A stretch of DNA of 41,588 nt from an uncultured Lachnospiraceae bacterium. GTDB lineage: Bacteria > Bacillota > Clostridia > Lachnospirales > Lachnospiraceae. The DNA lies in assembly GCA_900315505.1 (NCBI GenBank), contig OMZG01000018.1, positions 1 to 41,588 of the forward strand. Direction: 5' to 3'. Position numbers and translations under genes: made by a program. Shown piece after piece: positions 7,366-14,716 of this stretch (position 1 is the first letter of the stretch; each line of letters opens with the position of its first letter). The notes under the pieces were generated by a model. It worked only from the letters and a program-made list of their open reading frames with translations. It was not told the DNA's origin and ran no database searches.

Positions 7366-8958
7366 TCAGTTGGTCCTGTCCAGATAGCTCATCTCCCTGT
7401 GCGTATCTATCCCAAGCACTTGGAACGTCTCTGACGACAGTGCAAACAATGAGAAAAATGCCGGCGCAGAGCTGAAGCTGTAGTCGATCGAAGCACTCAC
7501 AACCATCTGGTCCACGGCCGAATTCTCATAATGCTCGTGCAGTTTGAGAGAATTCTCCAGGATATCCAGACCTCGTAATCCAAGCGCCTTATCAGTCTGC
7601 AGAGCCGACATCGTAAGCAGATAACCCTCGTACGTAATTCCATGCCCACACTCCTTTGCTTTCTTATTCACATCGAAAAAAGATGCGAGCTCCAGCAGGT
7701 TCGTTGTAGTCCATTCGGACGATGTTTTCACCAGAGAGACCTTGCCTCCGGACAGGAGAAGCCTCACATCGAGCACACTCTCCGTATATGCCCAGGATGC
7801 TATGAGTCCCCACTTCACGGCATCCACTATTGCCGGATTGGCGGTCCAGCCTGCTATGCTTGCTGCCAGAGCCTCGGCCTGTGCCACCTTTGAAGAATCA
7901 GAGAGCAGGCTCACCATATTCTCCGCCTCACGGAGTCCCAGGAGCCTCGTGACTGTAGCCGTCAGATTCTTCTTATCCGAATCCTTGCCGCACAGCACAT
8001 ATTCCCACTCGTATTTAAGCCCGTCATGCCCCAGATCATTCCTGTAGCAGGAGAAATGAGTCTTCTCATAATCTGCAAAAAGTGCCTTCTCTACTGCATT
8101 CAGACTCTCTATGCTTCCATTATTCCCCTGAGCCAGAGTCCTCCTGGATACAGCATTTGACAGGTCTATCTTCTGTGACGAGATCCTTGCTGACTTCGGA
8201 AGCACCTGCGAGAGGATGCTGTCATTCATCCAGTCCGTAACATCATCCATCGGATTCTCCACGTCCTCTGCCTTCTTCGCTCCCTTCAGATCCACCTCTC
8301 CCTGCGTCTTTGTCTTATCCACGACGACTGCCGACAGTGGCACGGCCCTGACCACAGAATCCCCCGAGACTGCGGTCCTGTCAGCCTTCTTGCCGGACGA
8401 GGCCTTCTTCTTTAATTCCTCCGATTCCTTCAATGCATCATTTCCCGCCTGAAGCAGCTCGTCCACCGTGTCATTCTTCCCCGCATCGTCAGTCACCTGG
8501 TCATTTCTGTCCACAAGCGTATCAAGGGCCTGCTCAGGAAGCTCATATTTCTGCTGAAGCGCAGCCTGCTTCAGGAACGCTCTCCCGTTCTGATCCGTCA
8601 GCAGTCCGTACTTCACCACCTCGCACTTCTCCGTATTCAGCTGGTACAGATCTGTACCATACGTATCAGGCGAGGTGCCGTTCTTCAGCAGATACTCCCC
8701 CATCCTCGATTCCATCACTGCGAAGTCTGCTCCGCCTCCCGTGCCATACGACGCATCCACCGCGAGAATACTGTAGTTGTCCCACAGATACCTGTTGTAA
8801 TCAGCAAATACGCTCATTATGGCTATATCAGAGATGGTCTCTGCCTTCTGCCTCTGGCCCTTAAGCCTTGCCATATCGAGCAGCAGAAACGTGATCAGCA
8901 TTACTCCCGCAAGAGACAGTGCCAGGAACACAGTGATGCTCCCTCTCTTCCTGTGCAT
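7366..8958 (-). CDS. DUF5702-type Tad-locus protein
   Basis: 530 residues. It begins MHRKRGSITVFLALSLAG, a basic start and one membrane helix (about 8-28) like the TadE/TadG class, with the ITVFLAL start that is typical of DUF5702 proteins in clostridial tad loci. A long extracytoplasmic part follows, including a Lys/Asp-rich stretch near 180-200. The likely role is a large pilus-associated or cell-surface component, inferred from position. It starts three bases after the Flp pilin stop, so the two are surely co-translated. Confidence 0.78.
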   Translation of the reverse strand: MHRKRGSITVFLALSLAGVMLITFLLLDMARLKGQRQKAETISDIAIMSVFADYNRYLWDNYSILAVDASYGTGGGADFAVMESRMGEYLLKNGTSPDTYGTDLYQLNTEKCEVVKYGLLTDQNGRAFLKQAALQQKYELPEQALDTLVDRNDQVTDDAGKNDTVDELLQAGNDALKESEELKKKASSGKKADRTAVSGDSVVRAVPLSAVVVDKTKTQGEVDLKGAKKAEDVENPMDDVTDWMNDSILSQVLPKSARISSQKIDLSNAVSRRTLAQGNNGSIESLNAVEKALFADYEKTHFSCYRNDLGHDGLKYEWEYVLCGKDSDKKNLTATVTRLLGLREAENMVSLLSDSSKVAQAEALAASIAGWTANPAIVDAVKWGLIASWAYTESVLDVRLLLSGGKVSLVKTSSEWTTTNLLELASFFDVNKKAKECGHGITYEGYLLTMSALQTDKALGLRGLDILENSLKLHEHYENSAVDQMVVSASIDYSFSSAPAFFSLFALSSETFQVLGIDTHREMSYLDRTN

Positions 8959-8961
8959 GGT

Positions 8962-9138
8962 TTACTTGTCCTTTATGACCTTGTCGCTGTCTTCATTGAT
9001 CTTCGTCAGGGCCTCTGTCACTATCTTCTTGATCCTCTCCCTGAACAGGATGACCAGCACTACTATTACCACCAGCAGAAGCACTACCTCCACGGTTCCG
9101 ACTCCGTCATCCTCTTTTATGAAATTCCTGAATCCCAT
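8962..9138 (-). CDS. Flp-type type IVb pilin (Flp1-like)
   Basis: 58-residue prepilin: short leader MGFRNFIKEDDG, then GTVEVVLLLVVIVVLVILF, a continuous hydrophobic helix with the Glu five residues after the presumed cleavage Gly that type IV pilins need, then a short charged tail. It should be the structural subunit of the pilus, processed by one of the two A24 peptidases. AGGAGG lies close before the ATG. It is shorter than 60 codons, so simple ORF finding misses it. It sits between tadC and the DUF5702 gene in the usual place. Confidence 0.88.
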   Translation of the reverse strand: MGFRNFIKEDDGVGTVEVVLLLVVIVVLVILFRERIKKIVTEALTKINEDSDKVIKDK

Positions 9139-9159
9139 GACTTCCTCCTTTTGCTATAC

Positions 9160-10431
9160 CTATCCCATCTGCATGAATGCAGGTACCATCAGCACTATGA
9201 ATATGACTCCGAGCAGCCCCATCATCGGCATCAGGAGCTTCAGCGAGGCCTCCTCTCCCGCGACCCTCGCATCCATTCTCCTCCTGTCATAGCTCTCCCT
9301 CTCCTCCTGCTCCATCTGGTCCCTGAGCTCGGCGTTCCCCTTACGCCTGCTCTGTGCCAGAAGCAGAGTGAGCTTTCTGAAGCCCTTATTCTGAAGGCTG
9401 TCTCCGAGCGCATTTATAGCGCTTTCCTCATCCTCTCCGTCCTTTATCTTTCTGTTCATCCGAAGCACCGCCTCAAACGCCGGTCTCTGCGGATGTCCCC
9501 TGCTTCTCCCCGCTGCATACGCATTTCCGACCTGCATGAAGGCCTGTCTCACCGAGAAGCCTGCCCCTATGTACATCGACAGCTGCGATACCATTTTCGG
9601 ATAGTCAAGCGAGATCTCCTTCTGCCTCCTCTTGTCCAGATCCTTCTGTCTGTACCTCATGTAAAAAATATACAGTCCCAGCGCCACTGCCATCAGTATC
9701 ACAAGCTTCAGCCCGTCATCCTCCTGCTTCTCTGTAAAGCGGACCGTCTGTCCGTTTACCTTCGCCGGCAGACTGACGTATCTGCTGTTCGGATCCTTCT
9801 CATCCGCCTCTGCAAGGGCCTTGTCCAGGTAATATTTAAATCCCATCTCTGCATCCGCCGGAACAGGCACTGCCGTCACGTGGAGCTCCACCATCCGGCT
9901 TTCCTCCTCACAGGTCAGCAGACACCTGACTGCCGCCTCCGTCGGCTCATCGACCTCTGCATTATTTATGACTCCGTCACTGTCAAATATCCCTGTCGGG
10001 CTTGTCTCCCACTCCGCCGTGACCGTCTTACAGTATGATGATTCGAGATTTAAGTCCCTGTAAACCTCCGTGCTCTTCTCATTTTCTCCCAGATAGCCTT
10101 TCCGTAATTCCTTCTCCGCCCTGTCTATGGCCTTTACCGCTTCCGTATCAGTCAGCTTTCTTTCCGATACACTCACCTGTATTTTCTCTTCCTTTTCGCC
10201 GCTCCTTGCCGTTATCTCACGTTCCTGTGCGGAAGCGCCGGCCTCAGGCCTTTTCACCCTCTTTACCACTGCATTGCCGGATCCGCTCATCAGACTCATA
10301 ATACTGCCTGTAACCTCAAGTCCGATAATGCAGGCAGCAACCTTTGGCGGTATCCTCTTCTCCCGCTTCCCCATAATAAAAATGGCCGCCGCCGTAAATA
10401 TGGTTATGATTATCGCGATCAGATGCCTCAC
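9160..10431 (-). CDS. tadC: TadC-type inner-membrane platform protein with long N-terminal extension
   Basis: Platform protein of the Tad secretion motor. The conserved T2SSF-like part covers about 246-423: membrane helix 241-258, cytoplasmic YPKMVSQLSMYIGAGFSVRQAF and GNAELRDQMEQEER, and a final helix 398-420. Unlike a usual ~300-residue TadC it has about 240 extra residues in front: two hydrophobic segments (about 3-20 and 32-48), a charged stretch and a folded-looking domain with Cys at 134, 169 and 174. That domain would lie on one face of the membrane between helices. It starts six bases after tadB and is followed closely by the pilin gene. Confidence 0.88.
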   Translation of the reverse strand: MRHLIAIIITIFTAAAIFIMGKREKRIPPKVAACIIGLEVTGSIMSLMSGSGNAVVKRVKRPEAGASAQEREITARSGEKEEKIQVSVSERKLTDTEAVKAIDRAEKELRKGYLGENEKSTEVYRDLNLESSYCKTVTAEWETSPTGIFDSDGVINNAEVDEPTEAAVRCLLTCEEESRMVELHVTAVPVPADAEMGFKYYLDKALAEADEKDPNSRYVSLPAKVNGQTVRFTEKQEDDGLKLVILMAVALGLYIFYMRYRQKDLDKRRQKEISLDYPKMVSQLSMYIGAGFSVRQAFMQVGNAYAAGRSRGHPQRPAFEAVLRMNRKIKDGEDEESAINALGDSLQNKGFRKLTLLLAQSRRKGNAELRDQMEQEERESYDRRRMDARVAGEEASLKLLMPMMGLLGVIFIVLMVPAFMQMG

Positions 10432-10437
10432 CTCCTT

Positions 10438-11208
10438 TCACACTCTGATGTCTGTTATCTTCTTTCCGAGTATCAGACAGCCCGCATACAGTGCGAGAGC
10501 GCCTGTCATCGTGGCTATTCCTATGATATTTCCATACGATGAATTCAGGAACTCGGGTGCTTGGATCTTCATGTATGCAAGGATTCCCAGCGGCATCACC
10601 GACATGGCCTTCAGCTCGAGCTGCTGCTGGGCTATCGACGCCCTGATCTCCTGCCTGACCTCGACCCTCTGTGATATCCGTTCCGTGGATTTCCTGATAT
10701 TATTCACATACTCTCCGCCAAGTCTTTTCCCGAATCTGAATATCTGCGCGAAGTCCGACAGGTCCTCATTGTCGAATTTCTCTGCAAGCTCTGCGAATGC
10801 CTGCTCCACCGGCTTCCTGAGTCTCACCTTGCTGTTCAGCTCCACTATATGCGGCCGCAGGATGCTTTTCTCCCCATACAGCATCCGAAGTGACTCTCCC
10901 GCCTCCACAAATGAATGTTCTATGGAATACCCGGTCTGTAATGATCCGGTAATCGAGGTAAACATCTCCCTGTATTCGAGCTCCAGCTGCTTCGAAAAGT
11001 CCTCCCCGGCCTCATTCTTCATCCTCCGTGTATTAAGGAATGCTATCAGCGGAAATACCAGACACCCGAGAAAGCTGTTGTAGAATACCCACGCTATGAG
11101 CGCCGTGATCCCCACATTCTCCGCTAGGAGCAGTATTTTTCTGCGTCCTGATATAGTCCTGCCATCAATAATTTCTGTGTGTGGTTCAGCTTCCCTTGTC
11201 TGCTCCAT
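10438..11208 (-). CDS. tadB: TadB-type inner-membrane platform protein
   Basis: Second T2SSF-fold platform protein, pairing with TadC around the TadA ATPase. 256 residues: two N-terminal helices (about 28-60), a cytoplasmic T2SSF domain (EYREMFTSITGSLQTGYSIEHSF, then GKRLGGEYVNNIRKSTERISQRV), and two C-terminal helices. The ATG at 11208 has GGAG/GAGG in front but lies 85 bases inside tadA. That overlap is long; a later GTG start is possible but would remove only cytoplasmic residues. Confidence 0.88.
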   Translation of the reverse strand: MEQTREAEPHTEIIDGRTISGRRKILLLAENVGITALIAWVFYNSFLGCLVFPLIAFLNTRRMKNEAGEDFSKQLELEYREMFTSITGSLQTGYSIEHSFVEAGESLRMLYGEKSILRPHIVELNSKVRLRKPVEQAFAELAEKFDNEDLSDFAQIFRFGKRLGGEYVNNIRKSTERISQRVEVRQEIRASIAQQQLELKAMSVMPLGILAYMKIQAPEFLNSSYGNIIGIATMTGALALYAGCLILGKKITDIRV

Positions 11209-12356
11209 CCGCCCTCTCCATCGTACTTATAGATCGTCTCCGTGATTATCTCTCCGTCTTCCATCCCCATGATCTCCGATACCTCGAGCAGCTTTCTGCT
11301 CCGGTCCGCGAGCCTCCCCAGATGCACGAGTATGTCTATCCCCGACGCTATCTGTGATCTGATCGCCGCCACCGGCAGCTCGAGCGAGCCCATCAGCACC
11401 ATGACCTCAAGCCTCGACAGCATGTCTCTCGCCGAGTTCGCATGACCGGTGGACATGGAGCCGTCGTGTCCGGTATTAGATGCCTGTAGCACCTCGAGTG
11501 CCTCTGCTCCCCTGCACTCACCGACTATGATCCGGTCCGGCCTCATTCGGAGGCTCGCCCTGACGAGGTCCCTGATCGTCACCTCGAGATTGCCCTCGAG
11601 ATTCTTGTCCCTCGCCTCGAGTCTCACGAGATTGTCTATCCCTATCAGCTGCAGCTCCGCTGAGTCCTCTATCGTGATGACCCTCTCTGTCCTCGGGATG
11701 AATTCCGTCATCGCATTGAGAAAGGTGGTCTTGCCGCTCCCCGTTCCGCCACTGATGAAAATATTATATCTGGCCCGTACGAGTATCTGCAGGAACTCCA
11801 CCAGCTCCGGGCTTATCGAGCCGAATTCCAGGAGCCTCTTCATCGTGATCGCCTCCTTCGGGAACCGGCGTATCGTGATGACTCCCTGATTCAGCGAGAC
11901 CGGCGGCAGGATAATATTGATTCGTGAGCCATCAGGAAGTCTCGTATCGACTATCGGTGACGACTCATTTACTATCTTGTTCTGCTCCGCCGCTATCTGC
12001 TGGATCACATCTGACAGCTTCTCTGCCGATGAGAACCTGAGCGGACTGCGATACAGCTTCCCCGCCTTTTCGATAAAAATATTATCCGGGCCGTTCACCA
12101 TGATCTCCGTGATCTCATCATCCTCAAGGAGCTCCTGAAGTACATCCAGCTTCCTCAGGGAGTTGAATATCCTCTGCTCCATTGCGAGTCTCTCCTGCAA
12201 TGGTATAGAGTGCTCATGTCCTTCATCGAGAAGCCTCTCCCTGATATGCAGCCTGATCTCTTCATCCGTCAGGTCACGGCTCAGATCTGCCTCCCCTATG
12301 ATCTCCTGCCTGATATCCTCCGCAAGCCTGCGGCTTTTTTCAGACAGCGCCTGCAT
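11124..12356 (-). CDS. tadA: TadA/CpaF-type secretion ATPase
   Basis: Hexameric motor ATPase powering Flp pilus assembly from the cytoplasmic side. 410 residues: N-terminal helical domain, LEDDEITEIMVNG near 77-89, Walker A GGTGSGKT at 203-210, Asp-box ITIEDSAELQL near 228, Walker B RIIVGECRG near 275-283 and the His-box TGHANS near 303. I start at the ATG at 12356 because GGGAG lies seven bases upstream; an in-frame GTG 39 bases earlier lacks a good SD. The gene overlaps the tadZ-like gene by 17 bases and tadB by 85. Confidence 0.95.
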   Translation of the reverse strand: MQALSEKSRRLAEDIRQEIIGEADLSRDLTDEEIRLHIRERLLDEGHEHSIPLQERLAMEQRIFNSLRKLDVLQELLEDDEITEIMVNGPDNIFIEKAGKLYRSPLRFSSAEKLSDVIQQIAAEQNKIVNESSPIVDTRLPDGSRINIILPPVSLNQGVITIRRFPKEAITMKRLLEFGSISPELVEFLQILVRARYNIFISGGTGSGKTTFLNAMTEFIPRTERVITIEDSAELQLIGIDNLVRLEARDKNLEGNLEVTIRDLVRASLRMRPDRIIVGECRGAEALEVLQASNTGHDGSMSTGHANSARDMLSRLEVMVLMGSLELPVAAIRSQIASGIDILVHLGRLADRSRKLLEVSEIMGMEDGEIITETIYKYDGEGGWSRQGKLNHTQKLLMAGLYQDAEKYCS

Positions 12357-13341
12357 TTGCAAACTCCCTGCGCACGAATCTTCCGAGGTTTCCACCCATC
12401 ATCTGTTCTGCCGCCGGGCTTCCATGCCCCTGTGCCGCTGCCGACATCGGAAGCAGCATCTGACGGCACTTCTCCGAGAGTCCCTCCATGCTCATTCTCT
12501 CCGCAAATACCCTCATGCTGTACGTATAGTACTCTCCCGGCTTACCGAGTAGCAGGATCTCATCGGCCGCCTGCAGGATCTCATCCATCCCGTTCACCGA
12601 CGAATCCATGAGTATCAGCACCTGCTCGAATTCCGACTTTCTCAGATTCCCTATGAAGCTGATCCACTGCTCAGGTGTCACCTGCGCCAGTGCTGCAAGC
12701 CCCTTCATTGGCGCCATGTAGTAGAAGCTGTCATAGAATCCGATAAAATCAGTCATATTGCCGTCAGGCGCTGTCTGCCCCGCCATATGATACAGATAGT
12801 CGCCGAGATCCCTCTTCACCTCCCGGTCGAGAAGTTGCTGCATGATCGAGATATCCTCCATATCGACGAAGAGCGTCTGCGAATTCTCTCCCATGATCTT
12901 CGCCATCGACAGTGCGAACGGAAGTGCGAGCTCATGATGCATCGGTGAAAAGACCACCCTGATATTCTGCGATTCATTCACCATGCCGCTAACCCTTGTG
13001 TCCACATCATGGATATTCACTGCATTCCTCATCTGCTCGATAAAGGTGCTCATGTTCTGAAACTTGTAGATCTGCTCGAAATCGGTCTTTTCCTCATCGA
13101 GTGAATCCGTCAGGTGCATGATCCGCGTGAACTGCTGCTTTTTCACAGGATGCTTCCTTACCGCATCGATGAATTCTCTTCCGAGAAGTCCGAGCGTGAA
13201 GTCATTCGCCTCCCGGATGAATCTCCCCACATCCGTATATCCCGTGACCTCGTACTGGTTCCCCGTACCTATCAGGTACCTCACGAGTGCGTTAAGGTAG
13301 CTTGAATCTGTGTCTGCGATCAGAAGCCTTATCTTTTTCAT
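12340..13341 (-). CDS. TadZ/CpaE-like protein with degenerate ATPase site
   Basis: In Tad loci TadZ/CpaE is a MinD-related protein that places the pilus machine. This 333-residue protein has the layout: a receiver-like N-terminus (MKKIRLLIADTDSSYLNALVRYL) then a MinD-like domain. The expected KGGVGKTT P-loop is replaced by FSPMHHELALPFA, with no Gly-Lys-Thr, so ATP binding is probably lost. TLFVDMEDISIMQQLL fits the following strand and switch region. I start at the ATG at 13341, which overlaps the peptidase stop as ATGA. The frame stays open far upstream through the peptidase gene, but that part is out-of-frame shadow. Confidence 0.8.
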   Translation of the reverse strand: MKKIRLLIADTDSSYLNALVRYLIGTGNQYEVTGYTDVGRFIREANDFTLGLLGREFIDAVRKHPVKKQQFTRIMHLTDSLDEEKTDFEQIYKFQNMSTFIEQMRNAVNIHDVDTRVSGMVNESQNIRVVFSPMHHELALPFALSMAKIMGENSQTLFVDMEDISIMQQLLDREVKRDLGDYLYHMAGQTAPDGNMTDFIGFYDSFYYMAPMKGLAALAQVTPEQWISFIGNLRKSEFEQVLILMDSSVNGMDEILQAADEILLLGKPGEYYTYSMRVFAERMSMEGLSEKCRQMLLPMSAAAQGHGSPAAEQMMGGNLGRFVRREFANAGAV

Positions 13342-13847
13342 GGCAGCTCCTTTCTGAAAATTAGTGTGAACAGGTATCCTAGTGAAATATATATTGCAAA
13401 GTGCAGGTATCCCTCCTGCTCTAATGCGCTGTATGATACTAATTTCCTGCACCTGATGCAGGTGATGATATGGGAAAAAAGCAGATGAAATCTCAGATAC
13501 AGCTGTCTCCTCTTCAATGCGAAGATGAGTGCCGCCACCCCTGCGAAAAGCAGTGCGTAGTAGGCGCTCCGCCACATGGCCGCCATCCCGCACGCCGCTC
13601 CTATCACAGAGAAAAGCTTCACATCTCCCGCTCCGACCGCTCCTACCAGATAAAAGATATACAGCGCCGCGATCGTCATTGCTCCCGTGACTACTCCCAT
13701 CAGTACTCCCGTCATTCCCTCTGTCATATATCTGGTGCAGCCGGCCATCAGATACCCGATCAGTATCAGCTTGTTCGGTATTCTCTGCCATTTCAGGTCT
13801 GCTGCCGTCACTGCCGCCAGATACACTGCCATCATCGTCTCTCTCAC
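13338..13847 (-). CDS. Prepilin peptidase (A24 family), first tad gene
   Basis: Membrane aspartic peptidase for Flp-type prepilins. 169 residues with about five membrane helices; D17 in TAADLKWQRIPN and D75 in GAVGAGDVKLFSVIG are the two catalytic aspartates of the family. The start is a GTG at 13847 with GGAGG six bases before it; an ATG four codons later is the alternative. Residues ~113-145 form an extra basic, Cys-containing stretch not usual in short TadV enzymes. It is the first gene after the operon promoter. Confidence 0.9.
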   Translation of the reverse strand: MRETMMAVYLAAVTAADLKWQRIPNKLILIGYLMAGCTRYMTEGMTGVLMGVVTGAMTIAALYIFYLVGAVGAGDVKLFSVIGAACGMAAMWRSAYYALLFAGVAALIFALKRRQLYLRFHLLFSHIITCIRCRKLVSYSALEQEGYLHFAIYISLGYLFTLIFRKELP

Positions 13848-13893
13848 TCCGCTCCTCCGTTCTCATTTCCGTGTCGCCCTTGTGATGAATCCG

Positions 13894-13923
13894 ATTATAT
13901 GCCGTGTTCGATTGAAATGTCAC
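13894..13923 (-). promoter_or_regulatory. Sigma-A-type promoter of the tad operon
   Basis: -35 GTGACA (13918-13923) and a perfect TATAAT (13894-13899) with an 18-base spacer. Transcription would start near 13887, about 40 bases before the first gene. The rest of 13848-14072 is AT-rich and holds no gene I can support. Confidence 0.65.
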
Positions 13924-14072
13924 TCCCAAAATCTTCGTTTTTTCCTCTTGTGAAAACTGCACAAAAAACCGATATGTGAAAATTTACCAGAATTTTATCT
14001 CATTTTTTCATAAAAGCACATAAATTTCATGAAAAATTCCGAATAAGCAGTCCTATAATAATTCTGTGCAAT

Positions 14073-14111
14073 AAAAAAATCCCGGAGAGAAAAAATTCTC
14101 GCTCCGGAATC
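14073..14111 (-). terminator. Rho-independent terminator after fliS
   Basis: Minus-strand stem pairing ATTCCGGAG and GAGAA with TTCTC and TCCGG (one unpaired C, one G-T pair), loop TTTT, then TTTTTTT. It ends the flagellar pair before the tad promoter. Confidence 0.85.
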
Positions 14112-14176
14112 CTTTGGTTATCGTGTACAGCCACGAATAAATCTTTTTTATATATTTATATCACGTTGATAAATCC

Positions 14177-14665
14177 TTAGGCCAGATAGCCTCTGTTCGA
14201 TTCATCAGATAAATCCGCTTCATCCACACCTGCTTTTCCATAGGTGTATCCAGCCACTCTCTCAGGCACATTATCCATCACAGGGCCTGTCTTATCGTCT
14301 GAGGAAATGGTGTCAAATGCGTCCCGCAGAGGCTTCAGCAGGTTCACAGCCTCAGTTGCTGAGCTGAAATCGCCGCTGTATATAGTCTTTGCTATGAGCT
14401 CCTGACAGTAGCTGTAAATGGAGTACATCCTGCCGCAGAAGTCCTTGTCCTGCGAGAAATCAAGGTCGCTCTTCAGGTGATTGAGCACCTCATTTGCCTT
14501 GTCGAGAGAGGCCTTACTGTCATCACTGCCCTTCGCGCCGTCCTCATAGCCTGCTGCCGCCTCGTTCACATACTCCGTGAACATATCGTAGAGCACCACT
14601 ATGAGCTCCGTGCGGTTCGCATTCGTGATCCTGTTTACAAATTCCTGCTTTTTCTCGTCTGTCAT
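14177..14665 (-). CDS. fliS: FliS-like flagellar protein
   Basis: FliS is the cytoplasmic chaperone that keeps flagellin unpolymerised before export. The 162-residue product is helical with FliS-like features: RTELIVVLYDMFTEYVNEA in the first helix, then FCGRMYSIYSYCQELIAKTIYSGDF, and the C-terminal LKPLRDAFDTI. It is longer than typical FliS (about 130 residues) because of a C-terminal tail. AAGGA precedes the ATG by about eight bases. It follows the FliK-like DUF6240 gene by 45 bases holding a palindromic repeat. No flagellin gene is in this window. Confidence 0.78.
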   Translation of the reverse strand: MTDEKKQEFVNRITNANRTELIVVLYDMFTEYVNEAAAGYEDGAKGSDDSKASLDKANEVLNHLKSDLDFSQDKDFCGRMYSIYSYCQELIAKTIYSGDFSSATEAVNLLKPLRDAFDTISSDDKTGPVMDNVPERVAGYTYGKAGVDEADLSDESNRGYLA

Positions 14666-14683
14666 TTATTTTTCCTTTCAAAA

Positions 14684-14716
14684 AGATGAAAAAGGGACCC
14701 GTCCCCTTTTTCATCT
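14684..14716. repeat. REP-like palindrome, copy 1
   Basis: 33-nt near-perfect palindrome (arms 14684-14698 and 14701-14716) with a GGGAC core and a GATGAAAAA flank. Its reverse complement matches 40199-40231 at 32 of 33 bases. The TGA stop of the upstream DUF6240-type gene (14711-14713) lies inside it. Confidence 0.8.

Noticed and set aside
13342-13962. Long upstream extension of the TadZ-like frame
   Set aside because: It overlaps the whole prepilin peptidase gene and has unnatural Gly/Ser/Asp/Arg-rich composition; the real start at 13341 overlaps the peptidase stop as ATGA.
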